From G963668655 sp963668655 (GTDB lineage Bacteria; Myxococcota_A; SURF-8), in assembly GCA_963668655.2 (NCBI GenBank), contig CAXXPQ010000003.1:930001-994000 (forward strand): DNA of 64,000 nt, in the 5' to 3' direction. The notes below the pieces were generated by a model. It was not told the DNA's origin, made no database searches, and saw only the letters and a program-made list of their open reading frames with translations. Shown in pieces: positions 1 through 9,029 of this stretch (positions are counted from its first letter, which is position 1; every line of letters begins with the position of its first letter). A program made the translations under genes and the position numbers.

Positions 1-33
1 CTGAAATAGGCTCTCAGGGAAAGGAGGCGCGGT

Positions 34-1032
34 TTGATTCAACTGACCGTGGAGGATCTGCTTGGCTTGAAGGGCCATGGGCTCGTTTTACGCCTCGTCG
101 CCGGAGAAAAGGGCCTCAAACGTCGGATCAAGAAATACCGCATCCAGAAATCCGGCCTTACCATGACCGGCCTGTTCGAGAACGTCCACGAGGAACGCAT
201 TCAGATCGTCGGACAGAACGAGATCTCCTACCTGAAAACGCTGCCCCACGAACGCCAGAAAGAGGTGCTTCTGGGGATCGCGAAAAAGGGCGCGCCCTGC
301 CTGATCGTCACGCGCGGACTGGAGCCCACCCCCGCTTTTCTGGAAGTGGCCGAAGAGATCGATCTTCCCGTGCTGTCCACGGACCAGATTTCCTCCACGT
401 TCATCACGACGCTGAACCGCCATCTGGAATCCAACCTGGCCGCCTCCACCACCATCCACGGCGTCCTGGTGGACGTAATCGGCATCGGCGTGCTGGTGAT
501 CGGGAAATCGGGCATCGGGAAAAGCGAGTGCGCGCTGGAACTGCTTTTGAAGGGGCATATCCTGGTGGCCGACGACGTGGTGGAAGTCAAAAAAATCGAC
601 CGGGATTCGGTCTGGGGCAACTGTTCTCCCATCGCGAAACACCACATGGAGATCCGGGGCCTCGGCATTCTGAACATCGCCCAGCTTTTCGGCGTGACGG
701 CGGTCCGGGACCGCAAGGAGATCCACCTGGTTCTGGAACTCGTGCATTGGGACGGAAACACGGAATACGACCGCCTGGGCCTGGAGCATAAAACCTTCGA
801 CATCCTGGATGTCAGCCTGCCGCTCATCACCGTGCCCGTCTCCCAGGGACGGAACATGTCCACCATCATCGAGGTGGCGGCGCGCAACTATCTGCTCCAG
901 CAGCGCGGCATTCATTCCGCGCTCAGTTTCCAGCAGAAACTGGACACGCGCATGATCCGCGAACGGCTGGGAAGCCTCGTCCCGCAGAAGCCGCCCGCCC
1001 CCAACCGCAAGCCGGGAGGTTCCGATGAGTGA
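34..1032 (+). CDS. hprK: HPr kinase/phosphorylase
   Basis: Bifunctional kinase/phosphorylase that acts on the regulatory Ser of HPr in the cytoplasm. The 332-residue product has the family's usual length. It carries a P-loop GKSGIGKS at residues 157-164, the IHGVLVD stretch just before it, the LVADDVVEV segment and the EIRGLGILNI signature near residue 210. The start is TTG at 34, chosen because AAGGAGG lies 7 nt upstream and the N-terminal IQLTVEDLL is typical. It is first of four tightly packed genes (rapZ, EIIA-HPr, ptsI) and overlaps rapZ by 8 nt. The TAG at 7-9 may be the stop of an upstream gene outside the window. Identification is firm; the substrate is inferred to be the HPr domain encoded at 1922-2635, which keeps the target Ser. 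Confidence 0.96.
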   Translation: MIQLTVEDLLGLKGHGLVLRLVAGEKGLKRRIKKYRIQKSGLTMTGLFENVHEERIQIVGQNEISYLKTLPHERQKEVLLGIAKKGAPCLIVTRGLEPTPAFLEVAEEIDLPVLSTDQISSTFITTLNRHLESNLAASTTIHGVLVDVIGIGVLVIGKSGIGKSECALELLLKGHILVADDVVEVKKIDRDSVWGNCSPIAKHHMEIRGLGILNIAQLFGVTAVRDRKEIHLVLELVHWDGNTEYDRLGLEHKTFDILDVSLPLITVPVSQGRNMSTIIEVAARNYLLQQRGIHSALSFQQKLDTRMIRERLGSLVPQKPPAPNRKPGGSDE

Positions 1033-1897
1033 GCGCCCCTTGCGCCTGATTATCATCACGGGGCTTTCGGGCTCCGGAAAATCCACCGCCATCCGGGCCT
1101 TCGAGGATCGCGGCTGTTTCTGCATCGACAACCTGCCCGTGACGATGATCCCGGGGCTGGTGGAATCGTTCCAGAAGACCGACAACGAAAGCAACCTGCT
1201 GGTTCTGGGAATCGACGCACGGGAGAAGCGCTTTCTGGACGACTTCGGCCAGATTTCGAAACAGGTCCGGGACGCGGGCCACCGCATCGAAATTCTTTAT
1301 CTGGAAGCCCGCACGGAAGTTCTGATCCGGCGTTTTTCGGAAACACGCCGAAAGCATCCCCTGGCGGGAATGGATGTCCGCGCCGCCCTGGAAAGGGAAA
1401 AGGAACTGCTCGCCGAGTTCCGTTTGGAGGCCACCCATCTGATCGACACCTCCACCATGAGCGTCCACGACCTGAAACGCCAGATTTACGAACAGATGGA
1501 GATGGATCCCGACAAGGAAACGCTCTCGGTGACCCTGCTCTCCTTCGGCTACAAATACGGCGTTCCCCTGGAAGCCGACCTGATGTTCGATGTCCGCTGC
1601 CTGCCGAATCCCTATTTCGTGGCGGAACTGAAAACGCGCACGGGACTCGACGACGAGGTGTTCGATTACGTGATGAAATTCGAGGAAAGCGAAAAGATGC
1701 TGGAGAGCATTCAGTCTTTCCTGGAGTTTTCCATCCCGCTTTTCGCCCGGGAGGGAAAGATGTACCTGACGGTTGCGATCGGCTGCACGGGGGGAAAGCA
1801 CCGTTCCATTTCCTTCGTACGCGCCCTGAAGCGGTTCATGGACGAAACGATGTCCGGCTATACCGTCATGATCCGGCATCGGGATCTTTACAACTAA
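1025..1897 (+). CDS. rapZ: RapZ/YvcJ-family nucleotide-binding protein
   Basis: P-loop protein of the RapZ (YvcJ/YhbJ) family, known in enterobacteria as an RNase E adaptor controlling amino-sugar synthesis and elsewhere as an ATP/GTPase of less clear role. Walker A GLSGSGKS is at residues 13-20, the D-containing LGIDAREKRF segment follows near residue 60, and the conserved C-terminal block IGCTGGKHRSISFV is near residue 257. Length 290 is normal. The gene starts within hprK (ATGAGTGA overlap), implying translational coupling. Its position between hprK and the PTS genes is the classical context for this family in Proteobacteria. Whether it binds small RNAs here cannot be told. Confidence 0.94.
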   Translation: MSERPLRLIIITGLSGSGKSTAIRAFEDRGCFCIDNLPVTMIPGLVESFQKTDNESNLLVLGIDAREKRFLDDFGQISKQVRDAGHRIEILYLEARTEVLIRRFSETRRKHPLAGMDVRAALEREKELLAEFRLEATHLIDTSTMSVHDLKRQIYEQMEMDPDKETLSVTLLSFGYKYGVPLEADLMFDVRCLPNPYFVAELKTRTGLDDEVFDYVMKFEESEKMLESIQSFLEFSIPLFAREGKMYLTVAIGCTGGKHRSISFVRALKRFMDETMSGYTVMIRHRDLYN

Positions 1898-1921
1898 TCC
1901 TTCAGCCACAGGGAGCTTCCA

Positions 1922-2635
1922 TTGATCGGGATTCTTCTCGTCACGCATTCGAATCAGGGGGAAGTTCTCCTGCAAAACGCGGAAAACATCGTCGGCCGGC
2001 AAAGCCACATCGATGTCGTCACCCAGCGCCCCGGATCCAGCTTTCAGGTGCTTCAGCACAAGGCCGCCCTGGCCATCCAGGCGTTGAATCAGGGACAGGG
2101 CGTTCTCATGCTGGTGGATATTTACGGCGGCACGCCCTGCAACGTCGCCCTTTCCTTCCAGCAGGAACTTCCCATCGCCGTGGTCACGGGCCTGAACCTG
2201 GCCATGCTGCTGAAGGTCATGGAAACCGACCGGGAAGCCGTATCCCTGGCCAATCTGGCGCGCATCGCGGCCGAATCGGGCCAGAAAAGCATCCGCGTTC
2301 ATCTCGACCGCAGCGAGGCCCCGCCGTCCGACGCCTCGCCAAAAGGAGATATCGAGGGCGATTACCGCAAGGCCTCCGCCACAGTCACGGTGCTGAACGC
2401 CCTGGGCCTGCACGCCTCCAACAGCGCGAAACTGGTGAAGACCGCCAGCCGCTTCCAGGCGGAAATCACGCTGGTCAAGGGAGATCTGGAGGTCAACACG
2501 AAATCCATCATGGGCGTGCTGATGCTCGGCGCGGCCCAGGGAACGGAATTGCAGGTCCGGGCGACGGGAAACGACGCCCGGGAAGCCGTTCAGGCCATCG
2601 TCACCATGTTCAAGGAACGCTTCGATGAAGAATGA
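1922..2635 (+). CDS. PTS EIIA(Man)-HPr fusion protein
   Basis: Cytoplasmic phosphocarrier fusion. Residues 1-125 are a mannose-family EIIA domain (VTHSNQGE with the phospho-acceptor His9, DIYGGTPCNVA, VTGLNLAML). Residues 148-237 are an HPr domain. HPr keeps the acceptor His (H164, in LGLHAS) and the kinase-target Ser (S195, in KSIMGVL). The residues after His are Ser-Asn-Ser instead of the usual Arg-(Pro/Ala)-Ala, so the Arg equivalent to B. subtilis Arg17 is missing. The start is TTG at 1922 with AGGGAG upstream. The 3' end overlaps ptsI by 11 nt. No EIIB/EIIC genes are nearby, so the role is probably regulatory. The family assignment is firm; the phosphotransfer competence of the HPr half is uncertain. 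Confidence 0.92.
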   Translation: MIGILLVTHSNQGEVLLQNAENIVGRQSHIDVVTQRPGSSFQVLQHKAALAIQALNQGQGVLMLVDIYGGTPCNVALSFQQELPIAVVTGLNLAMLLKVMETDREAVSLANLARIAAESGQKSIRVHLDRSEAPPSDASPKGDIEGDYRKASATVTVLNALGLHASNSAKLVKTASRFQAEITLVKGDLEVNTKSIMGVLMLGAAQGTELQVRATGNDAREAVQAIVTMFKERFDEE

Positions 2636-4403
2636 TCCGCCATCGTCCCCCGGCAACATTCTGCTGGGCATTCCCGTCTCGCCCGGGATCCGTATCGGCA
2701 AGGCCTGCAAGGTCCGGCACCGGAAGGTGGCGGCGGCCTACCGCCCCATCGAGGATCCACACATCGACAAGGAAATCGAACGCTTCGAGGAAGCCGTGCG
2801 GCTCTCCATCCGGCAATTGGGCAAGCAGAAAAGCAACATCGACCGGCGAAAGGCGGCCGGGCATTACTTCATCCTGGAAGCCCACAAGCTGATGCTCCAG
2901 GATGACATGCTGTCCCGGCAGACGACGGATTTCATCCGCCGCAACGCCTGCAACGCCGAATGGGCGCTGCACATCACGGTGGAACGCCTGACCAGCCAGT
3001 TCCGCAAGATCGACGATGACAACGCCAGAAAGCGGGTGGCCGATCTGGCCGACGTGTTCCAGCGCGTCCTGGAGAACCTCACAGGGGAAAAGCGGGAGAA
3101 GTTCCACTCCATCGACGAGGACGCCATCATCGTCGCCCACAACCTGACCCCGGGAGACGCCACGCATTTCTATACCAAGCCCATCCGGGGACTGGCCCTG
3201 GAACGGGGCGGAAAAGCCAGCCACATCGCCATCGTGGCCCGTTCCATGCAGATTCCCGCCGTGATGGGACTGGCGGATCTCCTGGACCAGGTTCCGGACC
3301 GGACGACCATCATCATCGACGGCGGAAACGGCGTGGTGATCGTCGATCCCAACGAGGAACAACTGGCCGAATATATCGACAAGCAGGAACGGCAGGCGCG
3401 CATCGAGAATCGTCTGCGCTCCGACCGGGATCTGCCCGCCGTCACCCTGGACGACGCCCGCATCACGCTGCGGGCGAACATCGAATCCTTAAAGGAACTG
3501 CCCGCCGTTCTGGAGACGGGCGCGGAGGGCGTGGGGCTCTTCCGCACGGAGTTCATCTTCATGGACCGGCTGAGCCCGCCCACGGAGGAGGAGCATTTCT
3601 CGTATTATCGGGAACTCGTGGAGAAATGCGTCTCCGGCCCCGTCACCATCCGCACGCTGGATATCGGCGGGGACAAGCTCCCGGCTTACTGGCCGGAATG
3701 CGAGGAGGAAAACCCGGCCCTGGGCTGCCGCGCCATCCGCAGTCTGTACCAGGACTCGCAGTTCTTCAAGGACCAGTTGCGGGCGCTGTACCGCGCCTCC
3801 GTTTTCGGGGACATGCGGCTTCTTCTGCCCTTCGTCTCCGGTCCCACGGAACTGAGCCAGGTGCTGCGTTTTCTGTCCGGCACGCGCCGGGAACTGGAAC
3901 AGGAAGGCATCGCCTTCCGCGCCGAAACGCCCGTGGGCATCATGATCGAACTGCCCTCGGCGGCGGTGGTGGCCGACCTGCTCGCTCCCATGGCGGCCTT
4001 CTTTTCCATCGGAACCAACGACCTGATCCAGTACACCCTGGCGGTGGACCGGGACAGCGAGGAACTGTCCTACATCTACAACCCCATGCATCCGGCCATT
4101 CTGCGCCTGATCCAAACCACCTGCCGCCATGGAGAAGAGGCCGGAATTCCGGTGCATCTCTGCGGGGAAATGGCCTCGGAACCGGTCTTCACGCTGCTGC
4201 TCATCGGGCTGGGCGTCACCGAACTGGACGCCCCGCCTTCCGCCCTGCCCTACCTGAAGGAAATCATCCGCTCCTCGACCATGGCGGAAGCCCGCGAACT
4301 GGCGGCCAAGGCGCTTTCCGCTCCCACGCCGGGCGAGGTGGAGGACATCGTGTTTTCCGAGATGGTGAAACGCTTCCCGGAGCTGATCGGCGGAGAGTTC
4401 TGA
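2625..4403 (+). CDS. ptsI: PTS Enzyme I (phosphoenolpyruvate-protein phosphotransferase)
   Basis: Uses phosphoenolpyruvate to autophosphorylate a His and passes phosphate to HPr. At 592 residues it is of normal Enzyme I length. The swivelling phospho-His domain shows GGKASHIAIVARS with His200. The C-terminal PEP-binding barrel shows EGVGLFRTEFIFM, DIGGDKLPAYW, PVGIMIELPSA, FFSIGTNDLIQYT and the catalytic-Cys motif HLCGEMA near residue 520. The N-terminus starts LLGIPVSPGIRIGKA as in other Enzyme I proteins. The start overlaps the upstream EIIA-HPr gene, and this is the last gene of the operon. The obvious partner is the fused HPr just upstream. No clear intrinsic terminator was found after the stop. 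Confidence 0.97.
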   Translation: MKNDPPSSPGNILLGIPVSPGIRIGKACKVRHRKVAAAYRPIEDPHIDKEIERFEEAVRLSIRQLGKQKSNIDRRKAAGHYFILEAHKLMLQDDMLSRQTTDFIRRNACNAEWALHITVERLTSQFRKIDDDNARKRVADLADVFQRVLENLTGEKREKFHSIDEDAIIVAHNLTPGDATHFYTKPIRGLALERGGKASHIAIVARSMQIPAVMGLADLLDQVPDRTTIIIDGGNGVVIVDPNEEQLAEYIDKQERQARIENRLRSDRDLPAVTLDDARITLRANIESLKELPAVLETGAEGVGLFRTEFIFMDRLSPPTEEEHFSYYRELVEKCVSGPVTIRTLDIGGDKLPAYWPECEEENPALGCRAIRSLYQDSQFFKDQLRALYRASVFGDMRLLLPFVSGPTELSQVLRFLSGTRRELEQEGIAFRAETPVGIMIELPSAAVVADLLAPMAAFFSIGTNDLIQYTLAVDRDSEELSYIYNPMHPAILRLIQTTCRHGEEAGIPVHLCGEMASEPVFTLLLIGLGVTELDAPPSALPYLKEIIRSSTMAEARELAAKALSAPTPGEVEDIVFSEMVKRFPELIGGEF

Positions 4404-4734
4404 CGCGAGTCCGGAACGATGGAAAAGGGGAAAGGTACAGGAACCCGGTAGCGCAGAAGTTTGTTTTGAACCGGCCCTGGTGCTTCTGTTGCTTTTTTGT
4501 CCGTTCGTCCCGACAGAAACGCCCCGAACACCAAACCTCCCTGGATGTGCATCCTTTCTAGGCGTCCCCTACCCTCGTTTCGATCAAAGCGTGAGCCGAG
4601 AATATTGATTTTAAAATTCCATCCGGATTCCAAAGCGTTGAATACTGTAACGCACGGTGGAAACAGTCTCCCACCCAACAGGCCGATCAACGCCAGTCAT
4701 ACCCTTAAAATTCCATGATACTCATGAAATAGAT
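4404..4734. other. Intergenic region without recognised gene
   Basis: About 330 bases between ptsI and the channel-gene promoter. Base composition shifts from GC-rich to visibly A+T-rich over this stretch. Short open frames exist but none has a convincing ribosome site or recognisable product. I see no strong hairpin that would end the PTS operon. Confidence 0.5.
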
Positions 4735-4763
4735 TTGACAGAAGCAATAATTATATATCTAAT
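4735..4763 (+). promoter_or_regulatory. Sigma70-type promoter for the ion-channel gene
   Basis: TTGACA at 4735-4740 and TCTAAT at 4758-4763 are separated by 17 bp. This is followed by an AGGAG ribosome site at 4785-4789 and the ATG at 4797. It is a near-consensus housekeeping promoter giving a short leader of roughly 25 nt. Confidence 0.65.
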
Positions 4764-4796
4764 GCATGCAAAAAGAATCTTTACAGGAGCGACCCA

Positions 4797-5549
4797 ATGG
4801 AAAATGATTCAAAGTCGGAAGTCTTTGGAGTATACGATTTTTTTATCTTCGTATTGTCGCTTTATGTTCTGGCTTCAATGGCGGTTGATATTTTATTCGA
4901 CTTTAACAAAGACATTTCCATTATTCTCGAAACCATCGATTTTTCTATTTGCATCATTTTCATTGTCGATTTCTTCTATCGCCTTTATTCCCAGGGCTGG
5001 AAATATCTGAAATGGGGATGGATTGATCTGTTATCTTCAATTCCAACAATCGATGTTTTACGAACTGGACGAATCTTCAGGATCCTTAGAATCCTTAGAA
5101 TGCTTCGGGGCGTCAGATCATCAAAAGCAATTATTCGTTTCGCGTCCAAAAGCAGATCGCAAAGCACAATTGTAAGTGTCGCCATCGTAATTATCGCTGT
5201 CATGCTTTTTTCTTCCATTGCAATTCTTTATGCAGAGAAATCACTTGCTGCTGCAAATATTAAAACGGCTGAAGACGCCCTTTGGTGGGCATTTATCACG
5301 ATAACGTCGGTTGGCTATGGGGATCGATACCCCGTGTCGGTGGAAGGAAAATTTGTTGCCTTTATTCTGACACTGGTCGGTATGGGTCTTTTTGGAATTG
5401 TTACCGGATTCATGGCCTCTTGGTTTGTAGGCGAGGACACTGAAAAGAATTCAGAAAACGATAAAATCTACCACCAGGAAATCCTTCACAGAATTTCAAT
5501 CATTGAAAAAAAGATTGATTCCTTGAGCAAGAATCCAGGAAACGAGTAG
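4797..5549 (+). CDS. Voltage-gated-type (six-TM) potassium channel
   Basis: Inner-membrane K+ channel of the voltage-gated ion-transport family. The 250 residues show an S1-S4-like region, with an Arg-rich S4 (residues about 90-103, RIFRILRILRMLRGVR) in which Arg recurs about every third position. Two further TM helices flank the selectivity filter TSVGYGD at residues 170-176. A C-terminal ~45-residue helical tail (residues 205-250) could be a tetramerising coiled coil. Length is typical of compact bacterial Kv channels. The gene is A+T-rich compared with both neighbours and has its own promoter, suggesting acquisition as a single cassette. K+ selectivity is inferred from the filter; voltage gating is inferred only from S4. 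Confidence 0.92.
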   Translation: MENDSKSEVFGVYDFFIFVLSLYVLASMAVDILFDFNKDISIILETIDFSICIIFIVDFFYRLYSQGWKYLKWGWIDLLSSIPTIDVLRTGRIFRILRILRMLRGVRSSKAIIRFASKSRSQSTIVSVAIVIIAVMLFSSIAILYAEKSLAAANIKTAEDALWWAFITITSVGYGDRYPVSVEGKFVAFILTLVGMGLFGIVTGFMASWFVGEDTEKNSENDKIYHQEILHRISIIEKKIDSLSKNPGNE

Positions 5550-5699
5550 CATCTTTTTTCGAAGAACAATCGCCTGAAAGGGATAAACCAAGGTAAGAAC
5601 CACGGTATCCGACATGCTGAAACGGTCCCCCCGTCCCGACGAAAACGCCGAAGCCATGTAAGAGCCTTACGTATCGGATTTCAAAACGGCAACCCTTTC

Positions 5700-5728
5700 T
5701 TGCCTTGTCCGCCATTCCCCGCTATGAT
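5700..5728 (+). promoter_or_regulatory. Candidate promoter for GH31 lipoprotein gene
   Basis: TTGCCT (5700-5705), a 17-bp spacer and TATGAT (5723-5728) sit about 40 bp before the chosen ATG at 5769. The -10 matches 5 of 6 consensus bases and the -35 matches 4 of 6. No competing signal was seen in 5550-5768, which otherwise holds nothing recognised. Confidence 0.45.
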
Positions 5729-5768
5729 TTCATTCCATCATCACCCGTTCCTTATCCACGGAGGAGCC

Positions 5769-8486
5769 ATGTCTCGCCAATCTTTCGGAATCGCGGCCGT
5801 TCTTTTGCTTCTGCTCTGTCTTGCGGCGCTTTGCGCCTGTTCGGACGAATCGAGCGACACGGACGGCGACGCCTCCGACGGCGACGCGGATCCTGCCGAC
5901 GGCGATACGCCCGACGGCGACGCGGACGAACCTGCCGACGGCGACGCGGACATGGACGGCGACGCCGAAGAGGAAAGCGCGGGCCGAGTGGTGGAGCGCA
6001 TCGAGCGTGGCGGCCTGGTGATCGACACCGATCCCGACACGGCCCGCCTGAGCATCGAAAGCGTGGACGGCCGCGTGCTGCTGGACGGACTCGGAGCCGG
6101 GGGACTTTCGGAAAACGGACCGCACCGCACCGGGTTCGCCGTGCGGGACGTGACCATGGACTACGAAATGATGTTCGGGGCCTTCAAACCGGCCGACACC
6201 GAAAACGGCCCCTGGATCGAGGCCAAGACCTCCGTCCTCACGGACTTCGACGACCGGGGCGAACTCTCGCTATTGGACGAAAACGGCAAGGAGCTTTTGC
6301 GCATCGTCTTCACCACCCCGGAAGACGGCCATCTGAAGGCGGAAGTGAACGTGGGCGAAAACCCGGAACGACGCGTCTCCTGGGCGCATACCTGCCTTGC
6401 GGACGATCACTTCATGGGCTTCGGCGCGCAGACCTGGGACGTGGATCATCGCGGGCAGTCGGTCTTCACCTGGGTGCAGGAACAGGGCGTGGGCAAGGTG
6501 GAACACGACGACTACGACTTCCCGGACTGGATGTACAAGGGCCGCAGGCACTCCAGCCATCTGCCCATTCCGCAATACCTGGCCCGGCGGGGCTACGTGC
6601 TCACCGTGAAAACGGACCTGCGCGCCACGTTCGACCTGTGTTCCGTGGAAACGGACGGCGCGCGCATGGAGTTTCAGGCCCCGGCCACGGTCCACGTTTT
6701 CGACGGCCCCACGCCCGCACAGGCCCTGGAGCGCTCCAGCCTGGAATTCGGGCGGCCGCCCGTCCCGCCGAGTTTCGCCTTCGCCCCCTGGATCGACGCC
6801 ATCTACGGCAGCGCGAACGTCCGCCGCGTGGTGGCGAAACTGCGCAACGAAGGCGTGCCCGCCTCGGTCATCTGGACGGAGGACTGGAAGGGCGCGGAAC
6901 AGCGCGGCGACAACTACGTCCTCAGCGAGGAATGGGAACTGGACCGGGAACTCTATCCCGATTTCGAGGATCTGGCCGACGATCTGCACGCGGCGGGCTT
7001 CAAGTTCTTCACCTACTTCAACACCTTCGTCTACCAGGAGGCGAGCGCCTGGGAGGAAACGGCCGAAAACGGCTATCTCATCGAGACCGCTGAAGGCGAG
7101 CCCTACGTCTTCCAGGGCCACAAGTTCTCGGACTGCTCGCTGGTGGACCTCTCCGACCCGGACGGCTACGCCTGGACGATGGGAAAACTTACGGAGGCCA
7201 TGAACCAGGGCGTGGACGGCTGGATGGGCGACTTCGCCGAGTGGATGCCTACGGACGCGGTGACCGCCGGAGGCGGCGGGCTGGAGCAGCATAATCTGCA
7301 TCCGGTGCAGTGGCAGCAGGCCCAGCGCGAGGCCATCGACGCCATGAACGACGGCGCGGAACGCATGTTCTTCGGGCGCAGCGGGTATTTCGGCACGGTG
7401 GAACTGGCGGACGTGATCTGGGCGGCGGATCAGCGCACCGGTTTTCAGGAGGATGACGGCCTGCCCACCATCCTGCCCATCGGCATCGGCCTGGGCATCA
7501 CGGGCATTTCCACCTACGCCCACGACATCGCGGGCTATCAGTCCGCCACCAACGATCCCTCCACGAAGGAGCTTTACTACCGCTGGACGGAGCTGGGCGC
7601 GTGGTCGCCGGTGATGCGCACCCACCACGGCTACCAGGCGGACCTGAACTGGAACTGGGAAAAGGACGAGGAAACCCTGACGCATTTCCGCCGCTATGCG
7701 AAACTGCACGTGGCGCTCACGCCCTACTGGGAAGGGCTTGCGCGCGTGGCGCACGAACGCGGGCTGTCCATCTGGCGCGGCATGGGCGTCATGTACCCGG
7801 AATCCGAGGAACTTTGGCCGGTGAAGGACCAGGTGATGGTGGGCGACGGCCTGCTTGTGGCCCCGGTGATGGAGGAGGGCGCGCTTTCCCGGGACGTGCT
7901 TCTGCCGCCGGATCTCTGGTTCGCCTGGGACGGCGACGGCCTGCCGCTCACGGACGACCTGGACGGCGGGACGTGGAGCGTGGACGCGCCGCTTTCCGAA
8001 ATTCCGGTCTTCGCGCGGGGCGGCGCCATCGTGCCCATGTACCCGGACGGCGTGATGACGCTGGCTCCGGCCACGGAGGACGTCGCCGGGCCGGAAAGCG
8101 TGGGCGACGACCGTCGCGTGGTAGTCTTTGCGGGGATCGACAAGAGCCGCTTCGAGGAAAAAGACGGTCTTTCCTACACCTTCGACGTTGGAAATCTGAC
8201 GAGAAAACAAGGACTTCCGTTTTTCAAGCCCTCGAAGGACGGCCTGACGAACGTGCATTTTCTATGGAACGAGACGGAGCTTTCGGCATGCGCGGAAAAG
8301 GCGTCCGCCGCGTGTTGGAAACAGACCGATCTCGGGCGTTTCGAGGTTTTCGTACAGGGAAACGGCGAACTGGAAATCCGCTTCGGCGGCTCGGAAAAGC
8401 TTTGGGGCGACAGCTCCCCGTCGCTGTTCGTCACGGCGGAAGGCGGCGCGGACACGCGCGAAATCGTCTTCGACCTGCATCTTTAA
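5769..8486 (+). CDS. Lipid-anchored glycoside hydrolase family 31 enzyme
   Basis: Retaining alpha-glycosidase of family GH31 tethered to a membrane. The start at 5769 follows GGAGG; an in-frame upstream ATG at 5700 would add 23 residues before the signal peptide and is rejected. The 905-residue product has a lipoprotein signal ending LAALCAC (lipidated Cys24). A DGD-rich low-complexity stalk follows (residues ~30-70), then an N-terminal beta-sandwich and the (beta/alpha)8 barrel. The nucleophile motif GWMGDFAEW has Asp488 and the acid/base motif IWAADQRTGF has Asp554. The barrel resembles the sulfoquinovosidase branch (RSGYFGT, WAADQ), but the position of that branch's Gln in QDW is Glu (TEDWKG) and the expected downstream Arg is not seen. 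The substrate is therefore more likely a neutral alpha-glucoside or xyloside. Monocistronic, with a terminator about 550 bp downstream. Confidence 0.9.
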   Translation: MSRQSFGIAAVLLLLLCLAALCACSDESSDTDGDASDGDADPADGDTPDGDADEPADGDADMDGDAEEESAGRVVERIERGGLVIDTDPDTARLSIESVDGRVLLDGLGAGGLSENGPHRTGFAVRDVTMDYEMMFGAFKPADTENGPWIEAKTSVLTDFDDRGELSLLDENGKELLRIVFTTPEDGHLKAEVNVGENPERRVSWAHTCLADDHFMGFGAQTWDVDHRGQSVFTWVQEQGVGKVEHDDYDFPDWMYKGRRHSSHLPIPQYLARRGYVLTVKTDLRATFDLCSVETDGARMEFQAPATVHVFDGPTPAQALERSSLEFGRPPVPPSFAFAPWIDAIYGSANVRRVVAKLRNEGVPASVIWTEDWKGAEQRGDNYVLSEEWELDRELYPDFEDLADDLHAAGFKFFTYFNTFVYQEASAWEETAENGYLIETAEGEPYVFQGHKFSDCSLVDLSDPDGYAWTMGKLTEAMNQGVDGWMGDFAEWMPTDAVTAGGGGLEQHNLHPVQWQQAQREAIDAMNDGAERMFFGRSGYFGTVELADVIWAADQRTGFQEDDGLPTILPIGIGLGITGISTYAHDIAGYQSATNDPSTKELYYRWTELGAWSPVMRTHHGYQADLNWNWEKDEETLTHFRRYAKLHVALTPYWEGLARVAHERGLSIWRGMGVMYPESEELWPVKDQVMVGDGLLVAPVMEEGALSRDVLLPPDLWFAWDGDGLPLTDDLDGGTWSVDAPLSEIPVFARGGAIVPMYPDGVMTLAPATEDVAGPESVGDDRRVVVFAGIDKSRFEEKDGLSYTFDVGNLTRKQGLPFFKPSKDGLTNVHFLWNETELSACAEKASAACWKQTDLGRFEVFVQGNGELEIRFGGSEKLWGDSSPSLFVTAEGGADTREIVFDLHL

Positions 8487-9029
8487 GGGACCGAAGAAAC
8501 GTTTGGGGGCGCTCCGATCTTATTGAAAAGCGGAAGATACTATTTTCATTTCGTTTGTATCTCTTATAAATTACATGACACTTCTCGTCCGTTTTCCGCA
8601 ACCCGGAAAACGGCAGGGAGTTCCCCCCCGGCCCGAAGGGCTTCCGCGCCCCCTTTTTCCCTGATTTTCACCCCTTTTTCGGGCGTTTTCCGCGTTCCGT
8701 CCGGACGAACGCATTTTGCGGTGGAACCCTCCGACTTCACTCGGCTTTCCCGTCTTTTTGCATTCCCCCGGGCGGAAACGTTCTTTTGCGCTTTCGCATC
8801 GTTTTTCATCGCCGGGCGACCCGGGAGCAATCGAGAAGATTTCTCTTGTGATATCCACAGCTTGACTTGATTTCACTCTCGATTCCGACGGTTCCCGGGC
8901 CTCCGCATTCGGAACGTTTCGTCCGGACGGACACCCGAATCAAGTCCCTTCATGACGGATTTGCAAAAGATATCAGCAGGTTATTGCATCCGGGCCGCAT
9001 CCCTTTTCACCGCTGCCGAAGCGCGCCAT
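8487..9029. other. Long non-coding gap
   Basis: About 540 bases between the GH31 gene and the shared terminator. Several open frames run through it on both strands, but none has a ribosome site, recognisable domain or coding-like composition. No RNA gene or clear promoter was recognised. Confidence 0.5.

Noticed and set aside
5769..8486. Calling the GH31 enzyme a sulfoquinovosidase
   Set aside because: The residues that bind the sulfonate in that group (Gln in QDW and the following Arg) are not conserved.
8523..8870. Short open frames on both strands after the GH31 gene
   Set aside because: No coding signature; overlapping on both strands with similar length, as expected by chance in GC-rich DNA.
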